Shown here one piece after another: positions 43,151 through 52,259 of a DNA stretch of 64,000 bases. This stretch comes from Chryseobacterium foetidum (lineage in GTDB: Bacteria; Bacteroidota; Bacteroidia; Flavobacteriales; Weeksellaceae), in contig NZ_JAMXIA010000001.1 in the NCBI RefSeq assembly GCF_025457425.1, positions 2,480,001-2,544,000 of the forward strand, given 5' to 3'. The notes under the pieces were generated by a model. It worked only from the letters and a program-made list of their open reading frames with translations, was not told where the DNA came from and ran no database searches. The position numbers and the translations under genes are program-made. Within the stretch, counting starts at the first letter, position 1, and the number at the start of each line of letters is the position of its first letter.

Positions 43151-44107
43151 TTAGCCTTTAAATTGCCCCATCGCAATAAACTTGTCCTGTCTGTGCGTTT
43201 CAAGTTCTTTGCCTGTGAATTTAGAGAAAGCCTTAATATTCTGTAAAATTGAAGCTTTTAAATTCAAATAAGTTGTTTCAGGATCGTAATGAGCGCCACC
43301 AAGTGGTTCTTCAATGATTCCGTCGATGAATTTTTCTCTTAATGCATCTTGTGGAGTTAAATTCAATGCGTTTGCAGCATCTTCCTTGTGATCCCAGTTT
43401 CTCCATAGGATTGAAGAGCAACTTTCCGGTGCAATTACTGTGTACCAGGTGTTTTCAAGCATATACACTTTATTACCAACACCAATTCCCAATGCGCCGC
43501 CACTCGCTCCTTCACCGATGATGTAAGTGAAAATAGGAGTTTTAAGCATCGTCATTTCGAAAATATTTCTTGCAATGGCTTCACCTTGTCCTCTTTCCTC
43601 AGCTTCCAGGCCTGGATAAGCTCCCGGTGTGTCAACTAAAGTAACAACAGGAATTTTGAATTTTTCGGCAAGCTTCATCAGTCTCAAAGCTTTTCTGTAT
43701 CCTTCAGGATTCGGCATACCGAATCTTCTGTGCTGTCTTTCTTTTGTCGTTCTTCCTTTCTGAGTTCCAAGAATCATGATTCTCTGACCGTCAAGTGTTG
43801 CCAAGCCACCAATCAATGCAGGATCATCAGCGAAATTCCTGTCGCCGTGAAGCTCAAGAAAACTTCCTTTATCTACCATACCATTGATATAATCCAAGGT
43901 GTATGGGCGATCCGGATGACGGGAAAGCTGTACCCTCTGCCATGGCGTAAGATTTCCGTAGATTTCTTTTTTGGTATCTCTGATCTTGTCTTCGATCTGG
44001 CTGCATGCTAATTTTACATCAACACCACTTTCTTCTCCTACCAATGAACAGGTTTGATACTGATCCATCAGCTCTTTTATAGGAAGTTCGAAACTTAAAT
44101 ATTCCAT
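43151..44107 (-). CDS. accA: Acetyl-CoA carboxylase carboxyltransferase subunit alpha
   Basis: 318 residues, typical length. It transfers carboxyl from carboxybiotin to acetyl-CoA, with AccD as partner, to start fatty acid synthesis. Diagnostic segments are [77 protein letters not shown] and the oxyanion-type [15 protein letters not shown]. No domain is missing. accD is not nearby. It follows gltX by 48 bp but has its own TAnnTTTG element, so it can be transcribed alone. Confidence 0.98.
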   Translation of the reverse strand: MEYLSFELPIKELMDQYQTCSLVGEESGVDVKLACSQIEDKIRDTKKEIYGNLTPWQRVQLSRHPDRPYTLDYINGMVDKGSFLELHGDRNFADDPALIGGLATLDGQRIMILGTQKGRTTKERQHRRFGMPNPEGYRKALRLMKLAEKFKIPVVTLVDTPGAYPGLEAEERGQGEAIARNIFEMTMLKTPIFTYIIGEGASGGALGIGVGNKVYMLENTWYTVIAPESCSSILWRNWDHKEDAANALNLTPQDALREKFIDGIIEEPLGGAHYDPETTYLNLKASILQNIKAFSKFTGKELETHRQDKFIAMGQFKG

Positions 44108-44129
44108 TCTTGAAGTAAATTAAATCTTT

Positions 44130-44137
44130 CAAATGTA
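44130..44137 (-). promoter_or_regulatory. -7 element of accA
   Basis: The minus strand reads TACATTTG, an exact TAnnTTTG match 22 bp before the ATG, within the gltX-accA gap. Confidence 0.5.
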
Positions 44138-44154
44138 TGAAAAATATGATAAAT

Positions 44155-45663
44155 CTATTTAATATTATTTACAGCATTGCTTATTCTGGCGATACTTTCT
44201 TCTTTACCAACAAGTTCCACGATATCGGGAACATCCGGTCCTTTCAATTCTCCTACTAAAGCCAAACGTAGCGGCATCATCACTTTTCCCATTCCCACGC
44301 CTTTGTTTTCGGCAAAATCGTGTAATTTTTGTTTGATGTTTTCTGAAGTGAATACCTCTGTGTCGTTTAAAACAGAAGAAAATTCAGTCAAAAGAGTTGA
44401 AGTTTCCTCATTCCATGCCTTTTTTGAAGCTTTTTCGTCGTAAGAAGTTGGTGCCTCAAAGAAGAACTTTCCGTTTTCGTAAATGTCATTTGGGAAAGTA
44501 GCTCTTTCTTTCATCAAGTGAATGATTTTCAACAACTTTTCATCTTCAATATTTAAATTTAAATCTGAATTTTTCAGAAGATGTAACAATTCTTGATCCG
44601 ATTTCAACTGAATGTACTGATGATTGAACCACTCAGATTTTTCTTTGCTGAATCTGGCTCCGGCTTTATGAACTTTATTTAAATCAAATTCTTTTGCCAT
44701 TTCTTCCAGAGACAAAATCTCTTTATCATCTGCGGGAGACCAACCCAAAAGTGCCACCATATTGATGAATGCTTCAGGCAAATATCCGCTTTCTCTATAT
44801 CCTTTAGAAACATTTCCGGTAGCAGGATCTGTAAAATTCAAAGGAAAAACAGGGAATCCGAATTTATCGCCGTCTCTTTTGCTTAATTTTCCTTTTCCTT
44901 CAGGTTTTAAAATTAAAGAAAGGTGTGCAAACTCAGGCGCTTCCCACCCCATTGCTTCGTATAATAATGTATGTAAACCTAAAGATGGCAACCATTCTTC
45001 ACCACGAATCACGTGTGTAATTTCCATCTCGTGGTCATCGATGATGTTGGCGAAATGGTACGTTGGCATTCCGTCATTTTTTACCAGAACTTTATCGTCT
45101 AAAGAGTCTGTATTCACCGCAGAATTTCCTCTAATAATATCCACCAATCCTAAAGTTCGGTCAACTGGCATTTTAAATCTTACAACGTAAGGCGTCTTTT
45201 CATCCAAAAGCTTTTGAACTTCCTCTTCAGAAAGTGAAAGGCTGTTTCTTAAGCGGTTTCTGGTTTTATTATCGTAAGAAAATACATCTCCTTTAGCTTC
45301 ATATTCAGCCCGGATGGCTTCCAGTTCTTCGGCTGTATCAAAAGCAATGTAAGCATAATCTGTTTTCAAAATTTGCTCAGTATATCTGTCGTAAATATCT
45401 CTTCTTTCAGACTGTCTGTATGGAGCAAATTTTCCGCCTTTCTTTGGGCTCTCGTCTGGAATAATTCCGCACCATTCCAAAGCTTCTTCGATGTATTCTT
45501 CAGCACCTTCAACATATCTTGCAGTATCGGTATCTTCGATTCTCAAAACAAATTCACCACCCTGATTTTTTGCAAAAAGATAATCATATAATGCGGTTCT
45601 TACGCCTCCCAAATGCAATGGCCCTGTAGGACTTGGTGCAAAACGTACTCTTACTTTGCTCAT
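44155..45663 (-). CDS. gltX: Glutamate--tRNA ligase
   Basis: 502 residues from the ATG at 45663, where the canonical MSKVRVRFAPSPTGPLHLGG begins; seven further in-frame upstream residues would overlap the promoter region. Class I signatures are present: HLGG (HIGH equivalent) at residues 17-20 and KLSKRDGDKFG (KMSKS equivalent). The DTDTARYVEGAEEYI and HVIRGEEWLPSLGLH segments bind the substrates. It charges tRNA-Glu with glutamate in the cytosol. It lies upstream of accA on the same strand. Confidence 0.98.
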   Translation of the reverse strand: MSKVRVRFAPSPTGPLHLGGVRTALYDYLFAKNQGGEFVLRIEDTDTARYVEGAEEYIEEALEWCGIIPDESPKKGGKFAPYRQSERRDIYDRYTEQILKTDYAYIAFDTAEELEAIRAEYEAKGDVFSYDNKTRNRLRNSLSLSEEEVQKLLDEKTPYVVRFKMPVDRTLGLVDIIRGNSAVNTDSLDDKVLVKNDGMPTYHFANIIDDHEMEITHVIRGEEWLPSLGLHTLLYEAMGWEAPEFAHLSLILKPEGKGKLSKRDGDKFGFPVFPLNFTDPATGNVSKGYRESGYLPEAFINMVALLGWSPADDKEILSLEEMAKEFDLNKVHKAGARFSKEKSEWFNHQYIQLKSDQELLHLLKNSDLNLNIEDEKLLKIIHLMKERATFPNDIYENGKFFFEAPTSYDEKASKKAWNEETSTLLTEFSSVLNDTEVFTSENIKQKLHDFAENKGVGMGKVMMPLRLALVGELKGPDVPDIVELVGKEESIARISNAVNNIK

Positions 45664-45681
45664 TTTTAAATAAAATTTTTG

Positions 45682-45689
45682 CAAATTTA
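45682..45689 (-). promoter_or_regulatory. -7 element of gltX
   Basis: The minus strand reads TAAATTTG, an exact TAnnTTTG match 18 bp before the ATG at 45663. It lies where the longer frame would start. Confidence 0.55.
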
Positions 45690-45729
45690 CTTAAATAAAA
45701 TATTTTGCGCCTGTTTAATGTTTTTGAAG

Positions 45730-45760
45730 TTGGGATTTTTAATCTTATTATCTACATTTG
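45730..45760 (+). promoter_or_regulatory. Promoter of the polysaccharide locus (-33 and -7)
   Basis: TTG at 45730-45732 and TACATTTG at 45753-45760 are spaced by 20 bp. This is the best full match to the Bacteroidetes consensus in the window, 23 bp before the first gene of the locus. Confidence 0.65.
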
Positions 45761-45783
45761 TACAAATTTAGAATCCACAAATT

Positions 45784-46128
45784 ATGCTTGAAATCGGTGA
45801 AAGACCTTGGGGAACGTATTATGTACTGGCTGATGAGGTAAACTACAAACTGAAAAGAATTGTGGTAAATCCCGGAAAGAGACTTTCTTATCAGTATCAC
45901 TATAAAAGACAGGAACAATGGACTGTCATTGAAGGTGACGCTACGGTGGTTTTAGATGATAAGGAAATCAATCTGAAGTACGGTGAAAGTATTTTTATCC
46001 CATTGGGAGCTAAGCACAGAATGATGAATCTTTCAGATCAGCCTGTTGTTTTTATCGAAGTTCAGACAGGAACTTATTTTGGAGAGGATGATATTGTGCG
46101 GATTGAAGATGATTACAACAGAAGTTAA
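45784..46128 (+). CDS. Stand-alone cupin of the phosphomannose isomerase type II C-terminal family
   Basis: 114 residues forming a single cupin. The metal-binding pattern of the fused GDP-mannose pyrophosphorylase/phosphomannose isomerase C-terminus is present: RPWGTYYVL start, SYQYHYKRQEQWTVIEG (the family has H-x-H-R-x-E at this place) and IPLGAKHRMMN. It might isomerise a hexose phosphate for nucleotide-sugar supply or only bind sugar; single-domain relatives are uncharacterised. The best promoter match of the window lies directly upstream, and glycosyltransferase genes follow on the same strand with short gaps, so it opens the surface polysaccharide operon. Confidence 0.88.
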   Translation: MLEIGERPWGTYYVLADEVNYKLKRIVVNPGKRLSYQYHYKRQEQWTVIEGDATVVLDDKEINLKYGESIFIPLGAKHRMMNLSDQPVVFIEVQTGTYFGEDDIVRIEDDYNRS

Positions 46129-46160
46129 TTTTAATTCTCAATTTTATCCAAATACATCTT

Positions 46161-47084
46161 ATGAGAAATTTTAGTTTTTTCGGACAGAAAAAGAAAACGG
46201 AGATCAACAGAGAAAAAAGTTTTAAGACTGATTATGCAGTCGGAAAATATAAACTTGTCCTAAAAGATAATCATATGCTTGAAAAATATCAGGCACAATA
46301 TCCTTTGTATGATAGATTTTTACCTTACTTCTGTAGCTTCTTTGATGGCTTGATTGTAGATATAGGTGCAAACATTGGCGATACCAGCATTGCGATTTTC
46401 AGCCAGAACGATAAATGCTTTGTTGTAGGCGTGGAACCAGATGCAGATTTTTATAAAGAATGCGTTGAAAGTATTGTAATGAATAATCTTACTGACAGGT
46501 TTTTAGGTGTACAGAAATTTATTTCTACCCGTAAAGGTGCATTTGTAATAGAAAAAGATAAAACTTCATCTACAGGTTCAATTAATGAAAGTTCCGGAGA
46601 GGAACAGAACAATACCATTTCATTTGAAGATTTATTGAGTGTAATTCCAGAAAAATTATGTGAAAAATTTGATATACTTAAAATCGACACTGACGGATAT
46701 GACTGGGATGTCATTAATACTTTTTCTGACCTCGGTAAAGCCCATAAGTATTTACCAAAATTTGTGTTTTTTGAAATGCAGACTTTTCTAAATAATGATT
46801 CTGCTAAAACGCTTCAGAGAGATGAAATGAATAATAAATATCTTGAAGCTCTGTCAGAATTAAAAGATTTGGGCTACACGCACTTCAGTTTATTCGATAA
46901 TTTTGGAACTTATGTGAAGACTACAGAATCTATTGAGGAAATTAAAACGCTCAATGATTACCTTATACGTTCGCAGGTTTTGAACCGTTATTCGACAATT
47001 TTTTATTTTGATGTTTTAGCTTACAATGAAGGCGAGCTTAAATTTGTAAATGATAGAATTACAGAATTTTATACTCAAAAATAG
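46161..47084 (+). CDS. FkbM-family SAM-dependent methyltransferase
   Basis: 307 residues. The FkbM core is visible from about residue 65: FDGLIVDIGANIGDTSIAIF is the SAM-binding motif, VVGVEPDADFYKECVESI the second strand, and CEKFDILKIDTDGYDWDVIN the catalytic-side motif. Members methylate hydroxyl groups, often of glycans or polyketides; here glycan methylation is inferred from the neighbours. The next glycosyltransferase gene begins at the base after its stop codon, so translation is coupled. The basic N-terminus (FGQKKKTEINREKSF) has no signal peptide, in line with a cytosolic enzyme. Confidence 0.9.
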   Translation: MRNFSFFGQKKKTEINREKSFKTDYAVGKYKLVLKDNHMLEKYQAQYPLYDRFLPYFCSFFDGLIVDIGANIGDTSIAIFSQNDKCFVVGVEPDADFYKECVESIVMNNLTDRFLGVQKFISTRKGAFVIEKDKTSSTGSINESSGEEQNNTISFEDLLSVIPEKLCEKFDILKIDTDGYDWDVINTFSDLGKAHKYLPKFVFFEMQTFLNNDSAKTLQRDEMNNKYLEALSELKDLGYTHFSLFDNFGTYVKTTESIEEIKTLNDYLIRSQVLNRYSTIFYFDVLAYNEGELKFVNDRITEFYTQK

Positions 47085-48215
47085 ATGAAGATACTCTTAG
47101 ATCCACAGATTTTTTATCAGCAAACTTACGGTGGAATCTCCAGATATTATACTGAAGTTTTTTCGGTACTTTCAAAAAAAAAGGGAGTAGAAATTATTTT
47201 GCCTGTTTACAATTCGGATAATGCTTATTTAAAGGAAACAGATCTTCCCGCAAAAAATAAAAGCTTGCATATCCTGTATAAAGTCTTGTCTTTTTTAAAA
47301 ATCAGCACAAGATCTTTAAGAAAAAGAAAATCTGATCAACTTTTGGAAACCAAATTTCAGGAGAATGATTATGATGTAGTAGTGCCTACATATTACAATC
47401 CCTATTTTTTAGAGAAAATAAACGGGAAACCTTTTGTGCTTACCGTTTATGATATGATTCACGAGCTTTTACCTCAGTATTTCGTTGATGACGATTTCCG
47501 TGTGGTAGAAAGAAAGGCATTATTGTTGGATAAAGCAACGAAGATTATTGCGGTTTCACACAATACAAAAAAGGATATTGTAAAAGTTTATCCGCATATC
47601 GATCCCGACAAAATTGTTGTTGTCTACCATGGAACTTCAATTAGAATGCACAGTAATGTCAAGGTTGACTTACCCGAAAATTATGTTTTGTATGTAGGGG
47701 CAAGACCCAATTATAAAAATTTTAAATTTTTAGTCAAATCAATTGAATCTTTGTTAAAAAATGACAGTTCATTGATGCTGATTGCAGCCGGCGGTGGTAA
47801 GTTTGATGAAGAAGAATCGGCATATCTGAAGAGTTTAGGTGTTGAAAAACAGGTTGTGCAAAGACGTTTTGAGGAAAATGAATTAGGCCATTTTTACAGG
47901 CAGGCAAAGTGTTTTGTTTTGCCATCTTTGTATGAAGGTTTTGGGATTCCTGTCGTAGAATCTATGGCCTGCGGATGCCCGATCATACTCTCAACACATG
48001 GTTCTCTGCCGGAAATTGCCGGAGATGCCGGAATTTATTTCGATTCTGAATCTGAAAATGATTTGAAAGAAAAAATTGAAGAGCTGATCAACAATCCGGA
48101 AATGAGAACTGAATATGCGAAAAAAGGTCTTGAGCATGTAAAAAAATACGACTGGAATGAAGCTGCCGAGCAATGTTTACAGGTTTACAAAGATGCTGCA
48201 AATGCAAATTATTAA
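47085..48215 (+). CDS. Glycosyltransferase family 4 (GT-B fold)
   Basis: 376 residues with two Rossmann-like halves. The N-terminal half holds QQTYGGISRYYTEVFSVL, the C-terminal half ENYVLYVGARPNYKNFKFLV and the donor-site signature LPSLYEGFGIPVVESMACGCP (EGFGIPVVE gives the E-x7-E motif). It is a retaining enzyme that probably adds a hexose from a nucleotide sugar to a growing lipid-linked glycan at the inner face of the cytoplasmic membrane. It is directly joined to the FkbM gene and followed 15 bp later by a family 2 glycosyltransferase. Confidence 0.93.
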   Translation: MKILLDPQIFYQQTYGGISRYYTEVFSVLSKKKGVEIILPVYNSDNAYLKETDLPAKNKSLHILYKVLSFLKISTRSLRKRKSDQLLETKFQENDYDVVVPTYYNPYFLEKINGKPFVLTVYDMIHELLPQYFVDDDFRVVERKALLLDKATKIIAVSHNTKKDIVKVYPHIDPDKIVVVYHGTSIRMHSNVKVDLPENYVLYVGARPNYKNFKFLVKSIESLLKNDSSLMLIAAGGGKFDEEESAYLKSLGVEKQVVQRRFEENELGHFYRQAKCFVLPSLYEGFGIPVVESMACGCPIILSTHGSLPEIAGDAGIYFDSESENDLKEKIEELINNPEMRTEYAKKGLEHVKKYDWNEAAEQCLQVYKDAANANY

Positions 48216-48230
48216 ATTTTAGCAAAATAG

Positions 48231-49061
48231 ATGAGTGTTTCACTAACAATAATTACAATAAATTACAACAACAAAGCAGGGTTGATCAAAACGTTTGATT
48301 CCATTAAAAATCAAACATGGAAAAACTTCGAATACATTGTTGTGGACGGTGGAAGCACTGATGGAGGCAGAGAAATAATCGAACAGAATTCTGATATCAG
48401 CCAATGGTTGAGTGAGAAAGATTCCGGTGTGTACAATGCGATGAATAAAGGCATCAGAATGGCAACCGGAAAGTACATTATTTTCATGAACAGTGGCGAT
48501 TTTTTCTTCTGCAATACTGTTCTTGAAAAGGTAGCCCACCAGTTTGAATCTGAAACCGATATTCTCTACGGAGATTCAGTTTATTTTAATGACGACGGTT
48601 ATCACAGAATTGAAAGTCCGCCAAAGAAAATTACGTTTGGTTTTATGTATTCCGGTGGGATCAATCATCAGGCGGCATTTATCAAAAGGCAACTCTTTAC
48701 AGATTATTTTTTGTACAACGAAGACTATAAAATCTGTGCAGACTGGGAATTCTTCATTGTTGCTATTTGTCTGTACAATGTATCTTACAATCATTTAGAA
48801 GAAACCATTTGCTATTATGATTTTTCAGGAATTTCAGCAAAGCCCGAGAACCTTGCAGTCTATTTTAAAGAAAGAGAAATCACACTGCAGAAATATTTTT
48901 CAGCCTTTTTAGAAGATTTGAAATTTAGTCAGGAGGCCAAAGCAAAAAGAATACAACAGGTTTTCCACATCAAAAAATTTCCTGTTGCATGGAGGTTTTT
49001 TAAATGGATTATCGGTTTTTTCCTTTTATTTTTACCTAAATTTAAATTGAAAACAGACTGA
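48231..49061 (+). CDS. Glycosyltransferase family 2 (GT-A fold), first of a tandem pair
   Basis: 276 residues. SLTIITINYNNKAGLIKTFD is the GT2 start, VDGGSTDGGREII the nucleotide-binding region, and MATGKYIIFMNSGDFFFCN carries the acidic motif (NSGD instead of DxD). DWEFFIVAICLY matches the acceptor-side ED-like motif. Typical for enzymes that add sugars to O-antigen or core chains. It shares most motifs with the next gene (VYNAMNKGI, FMNSGD/FLNSGD, DWEFF), so the two are tandem duplicates with different acceptors. Cytosolic, with a hydrophobic C-terminus (WIIGFFLLFLPKF) that may touch the membrane. Confidence 0.92.
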   Translation: MSVSLTIITINYNNKAGLIKTFDSIKNQTWKNFEYIVVDGGSTDGGREIIEQNSDISQWLSEKDSGVYNAMNKGIRMATGKYIIFMNSGDFFFCNTVLEKVAHQFESETDILYGDSVYFNDDGYHRIESPPKKITFGFMYSGGINHQAAFIKRQLFTDYFLYNEDYKICADWEFFIVAICLYNVSYNHLEETICYYDFSGISAKPENLAVYFKEREITLQKYFSAFLEDLKFSQEAKAKRIQQVFHIKKFPVAWRFFKWIIGFFLLFLPKFKLKTD

Positions 49062-49101
49062 TTCAAACAACTTTTAAAATATTTGTCTTTTAAATATAGC
49101 C

Positions 49102-49947
49102 ATGACTTTATCCATCATTACCATCAACTACAATAACGAAAAAGGTCTTGCAAAAACGTTACAGAGTGTAGCAAAGCAATCCTGTAAAGATTTTGAATAC
49201 ATTGTAATTGACGGAAACAGCAGCGATGGCAGCATCAGGGTAATAGAAGAGAACTCCAATAATATTCAGCACTGGCTGAGCGAGCCAGACACCGGTGTTT
49301 ACAATGCCATGAACAAAGGAATAAAATTGGCGTCGGGAGATTATCTGCTTTTTCTCAACAGCGGTGATATTTTGGCAGATGATGAGGTAATCGCTAAAGT
49401 TTTGCCACAGCTTGATCATGTTTCCGATATTATCAGCGGAAATTTAATTTACAGTCTGAATGGCATTCCCAAAACGCTGTTCACACCTCCTGAAAAGACG
49501 GATCTCACTTATTTTCTACATTCTTTTCTACCGCATCCCTCAAGTTTTATCAAACGAAATCTCTTTGACACAGCAGGACCTTACAGCGAACATCTGAAAA
49601 TTATTTCAGACTGGGAGTTTTTTCTGAAAGCGATTGTAATTTATAAAGCAAGATACAGACATATCAACATTACCGTAAGTGATTTTGATAATTCGGGAAT
49701 CTCCAGTCATGACGTAAATAAGAAGTTGATGGAAAAGGAAAAAGAATCTGTTTACAAAGAATATTTTCCACATTTGGGCGATGAGCTGAAGCTATTACAT
49801 TTTGCAGGTTCCAGAAGGATGCTTCAAGTCGAAAATATTCACAGCAATTATCCTGTTCTTTGGAAAATGCTTAAAATCTGTCTTAATTTTCTAAACCTGT
49901 TTGTTTCAGAGAAAGAGACGAAATCTTTTACAAAAATTAAAAATTAG
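49102..49947 (+). CDS. Glycosyltransferase family 2 (GT-A fold), second of a tandem pair
   Basis: 281 residues, paralog of the preceding gene: TLSIITINYNNEKGLAKTLQ, VIDGNSSDGSIRVI, VYNAMNKGIKLASGDYLLFL then NSGDI, and SDWEFFLKAIV. The acidic motif is again NSGD. Differences concentrate in the C-terminal third, where acceptor recognition is expected. It lies 40 bp after its twin and overlaps the stop region of the convergent glycosyltransferase gene by 4 bp, which marks the end of this plus-strand operon. Confidence 0.92.
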   Translation: MTLSIITINYNNEKGLAKTLQSVAKQSCKDFEYIVIDGNSSDGSIRVIEENSNNIQHWLSEPDTGVYNAMNKGIKLASGDYLLFLNSGDILADDEVIAKVLPQLDHVSDIISGNLIYSLNGIPKTLFTPPEKTDLTYFLHSFLPHPSSFIKRNLFDTAGPYSEHLKIISDWEFFLKAIVIYKARYRHINITVSDFDNSGISSHDVNKKLMEKEKESVYKEYFPHLGDELKLLHFAGSRRMLQVENIHSNYPVLWKMLKICLNFLNLFVSEKETKSFTKIKN

Positions 49948-51128
49948 CTGTTGATTTTCTGATAGTAACTCAGGGTTTCATCTGTCATTTTCTTTAGTGA
50001 AAACTTTTCAACCACTGTGTTTCTGGCATTTGTCGATAAATGCATTGCCTTGTTCCGGTCAGAAAATAATTCTAAAACTTTCTCAGAAAACTCACTTTCC
50101 GACGCAATCAGTCCGTTTATTCCGTCGCTGACAATTTCACTGAAAACTTCGAGGTTCGCACAGACTACAGGTTTTTCCAAAGCCATTGCCTCAATAAGCG
50201 CCAGACCAAAAGTTTCTCCGCGCGAAGGAAATACAATTACTTCTGCCTTCGAAAGCAGCTTCACCACTTCATCAGGATTTTTTTTACCATAGAAAATCAC
50301 ATTGTTTTCCAGCTGGTTTTCAGCGATTTTACGTTTCAGTTGTTCTGATAACTCCGTTTCTTTCCCGATAAAATGCAGCGTTGCTTCATTTTCTTTTTCA
50401 TGAACTTTTATAAAAGCATCCAGTGCAGTATCTGCACCTTTCTCGGTTGAAACGTTTCCGACGAAGAATATAGATTTAGAGATTGTTTCAGGATTTTGAG
50501 GTGGTTTGTACAAGCCGGTATCAATTCCGTTGTAAATTAGATTGTAATCTTTATTGCCAAAAATTTCACGCACCATCTTTTCATTACTTTGCGAAACAGT
50601 AATTATATTTTCAGCATTATCAAATGCTTTTTTTTCGCAGTAAATTTTCCCTTTCGCTGCTCCGTAGCCAAAAAAACGGCTCAGAACAGACCAAGAGCCG
50701 TGACATCTGATAATGTAAGGGATTTTAAGGTCTTCCGCAATCCTGCTGATCCCTTCCCAGTCATGGGTTTCAATTACATCAATGTTTTTATTTGCTGTAA
50801 ATTTCGATAGTTCTTTCTTTAGATATTCTGCTTCAAGATCATAAATTTTATAATGAAATTTTTCAAGAAATGAAATTTTTCCGGTTACAGAACGCAAAAG
50901 TTCCATCAGGAAATATTTTTTGAAATAATCCTTCACAAAATGCACAGACAAATATTTTTTCTGAATGTCAAAAGGCTTTTTTGCCGAACCAAAAACCAAG
51001 ACATTGATTTCTCTGTCAGCTAAACTTTCTGCAAGATTTTTATAGAAAACACCGGTTCCGCCCACGTTCTTCTGAAAATCAGACTGGAATTCCTTTGTTA
51101 TCAGCAGAATGTTGTTGATTTGCTTCAT
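49944..51128 (-). CDS. Glycosyltransferase family 4 (GT-B fold)
   Basis: 394 residues from the ATG at 51128, which overlaps the preceding gene's TGA in an ATGA junction; the longer frame adds eight residues only. Conserved parts are FQKNVGGTGVFYKNLAESL, FVGNVSTEKGADTALDAFI and PSRGETFGLALIEAMALEKP (E-x7-E). It probably uses a UDP- or GDP-hexose. It is translationally coupled to the upstream glycosyltransferase-like gene on the minus strand, forming a two-gene unit inside the polysaccharide locus, and ends convergently with the GT2 pair. Confidence 0.92.
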   Translation of the reverse strand: MKQINNILLITKEFQSDFQKNVGGTGVFYKNLAESLADREINVLVFGSAKKPFDIQKKYLSVHFVKDYFKKYFLMELLRSVTGKISFLEKFHYKIYDLEAEYLKKELSKFTANKNIDVIETHDWEGISRIAEDLKIPYIIRCHGSWSVLSRFFGYGAAKGKIYCEKKAFDNAENIITVSQSNEKMVREIFGNKDYNLIYNGIDTGLYKPPQNPETISKSIFFVGNVSTEKGADTALDAFIKVHEKENEATLHFIGKETELSEQLKRKIAENQLENNVIFYGKKNPDEVVKLLSKAEVIVFPSRGETFGLALIEAMALEKPVVCANLEVFSEIVSDGINGLIASESEFSEKVLELFSDRNKAMHLSTNARNTVVEKFSLKKMTDETLSYYQKINS

Positions 51129-52096
51129 AGCCCGAAAACTTTTTCCACCCAATGATCCAAAGTGTATTTATAGTAAATCTCTTCCGGTAGCTTTTGATAT
51201 TCGGTTTCAAAAAAAGACTTTTCAATATTGCTGAAATCTTTGTTCAGGATTAAAATATTTTCAGGATTATAAAAATCGTAATTTTTAATATCCTGATTGT
51301 CAGTTACGAATTTCTTTTCCAAAGCCATCGCTTCAAAAACTCTGAAACTCAGCCCTGCCTGATTGTTTCTCTGAAAATCTAAAATCGCTTTGGATTTGCT
51401 GTACAGTTTCAAAACTTCAGTCTGCGGGATGTTTCCTATTCTGAAATCAAGATTTTTAACCAGTTTTTTGTCAAAAATCTGCTGCAAACGTTTTTTCCAG
51501 CTCTTTTTTCCGGCGATGATGGCTTTAAATTTAATATTTAAAATTCTAAGCTTTTCGCTGAGGTTGACAAGTCTTGCAATTCTGGTCTTGTCGAAAGAAG
51601 TGATGTAAAAAAGATCCAGTTCGGGATTTTGCCGTTCGGCGGGAGTGTATTTTAAATAGTTGTAATTGTTAATCTTATTGAAACCGAATTTATCAACATC
51701 ATTGTCGTCAAACGAAAAAACCTGATCAAAATAATGCAGAATATGCTCAGCGGGATTTCTCTGCATGCTGTCATAAAGGTAAGCTATATTGCGGTCTGTG
51801 TTGCTTCTGATAACCTGGTGAACTCGGTCTTCAATGGCTTCGGGATTGATCACCAGTATCTGATCCTGCTTTCCAATTTTTTGCAGAGAATCAATAATGA
51901 AATTTTGTCTTTGCTCGTTCTTCAGATTTTTACCTAAAAAAACTTTGCTGAAGGTGTTTTTTAATCTGGCAGCAAAATTTTTGTGCGTAAATGCTCCACT
52001 GTTGATATGGTGCGCATAAATGCCTTTTTCTTTTAGTTTACTGACGATATGTTCATCGTAATGCCAGAAATCAAAACTGATTAAACAAATTTTCAT
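51125..52096 (-). CDS. Putative glycosyltransferase (GT-B-like, DUF3880/CgeB-type)
   Basis: 323 residues from the ATG at 52096, where MKICLISFDFWHYDEHIV opens a Rossmann-like half; nineteen extra upstream residues in the frame look non-coding. The C-terminal half has GNIPQTEVLKLYSKSKAILDF followed by NNQAGLSFRVFEAMALEKK, which resembles the donor-binding region of GT-B enzymes (F-R-x-F-E-A-M-A), common in capsule and LPS loci. The usual EGFG motif is absent, so the family call is less firm than for the neighbours. The gene is translationally coupled to the next one by ATGA. Confidence 0.78.
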   Translation of the reverse strand: MKICLISFDFWHYDEHIVSKLKEKGIYAHHINSGAFTHKNFAARLKNTFSKVFLGKNLKNEQRQNFIIDSLQKIGKQDQILVINPEAIEDRVHQVIRSNTDRNIAYLYDSMQRNPAEHILHYFDQVFSFDDNDVDKFGFNKINNYNYLKYTPAERQNPELDLFYITSFDKTRIARLVNLSEKLRILNIKFKAIIAGKKSWKKRLQQIFDKKLVKNLDFRIGNIPQTEVLKLYSKSKAILDFQRNNQAGLSFRVFEAMALEKKFVTDNQDIKNYDFYNPENILILNKDFSNIEKSFFETEYQKLPEEIYYKYTLDHWVEKVFGL

Positions 52097-52231
52097 GTGC
52101 AGCTGTTTATTGTTTTTAACAGTTATTCCAAATATTCGAAACAATCTGTGCAATCGCCTAATATTTTCTAATCAATATTGCCAAAGTGCCGATTCGTACA
52201 ACAAAAGTAAAGATTTTAAACTTTAAATTTA

Positions 52232-52239
52232 TATTTTTG
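52232..52239 (+). promoter_or_regulatory. -7 element of the plus-strand glycosyltransferase gene
   Basis: TATTTTTG matches TAnnTTTG 20 bp before the ATG at 52260. Confidence 0.5.
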
Positions 52240-52259
52240 GCTCAAAGTCGCATTTCGCT

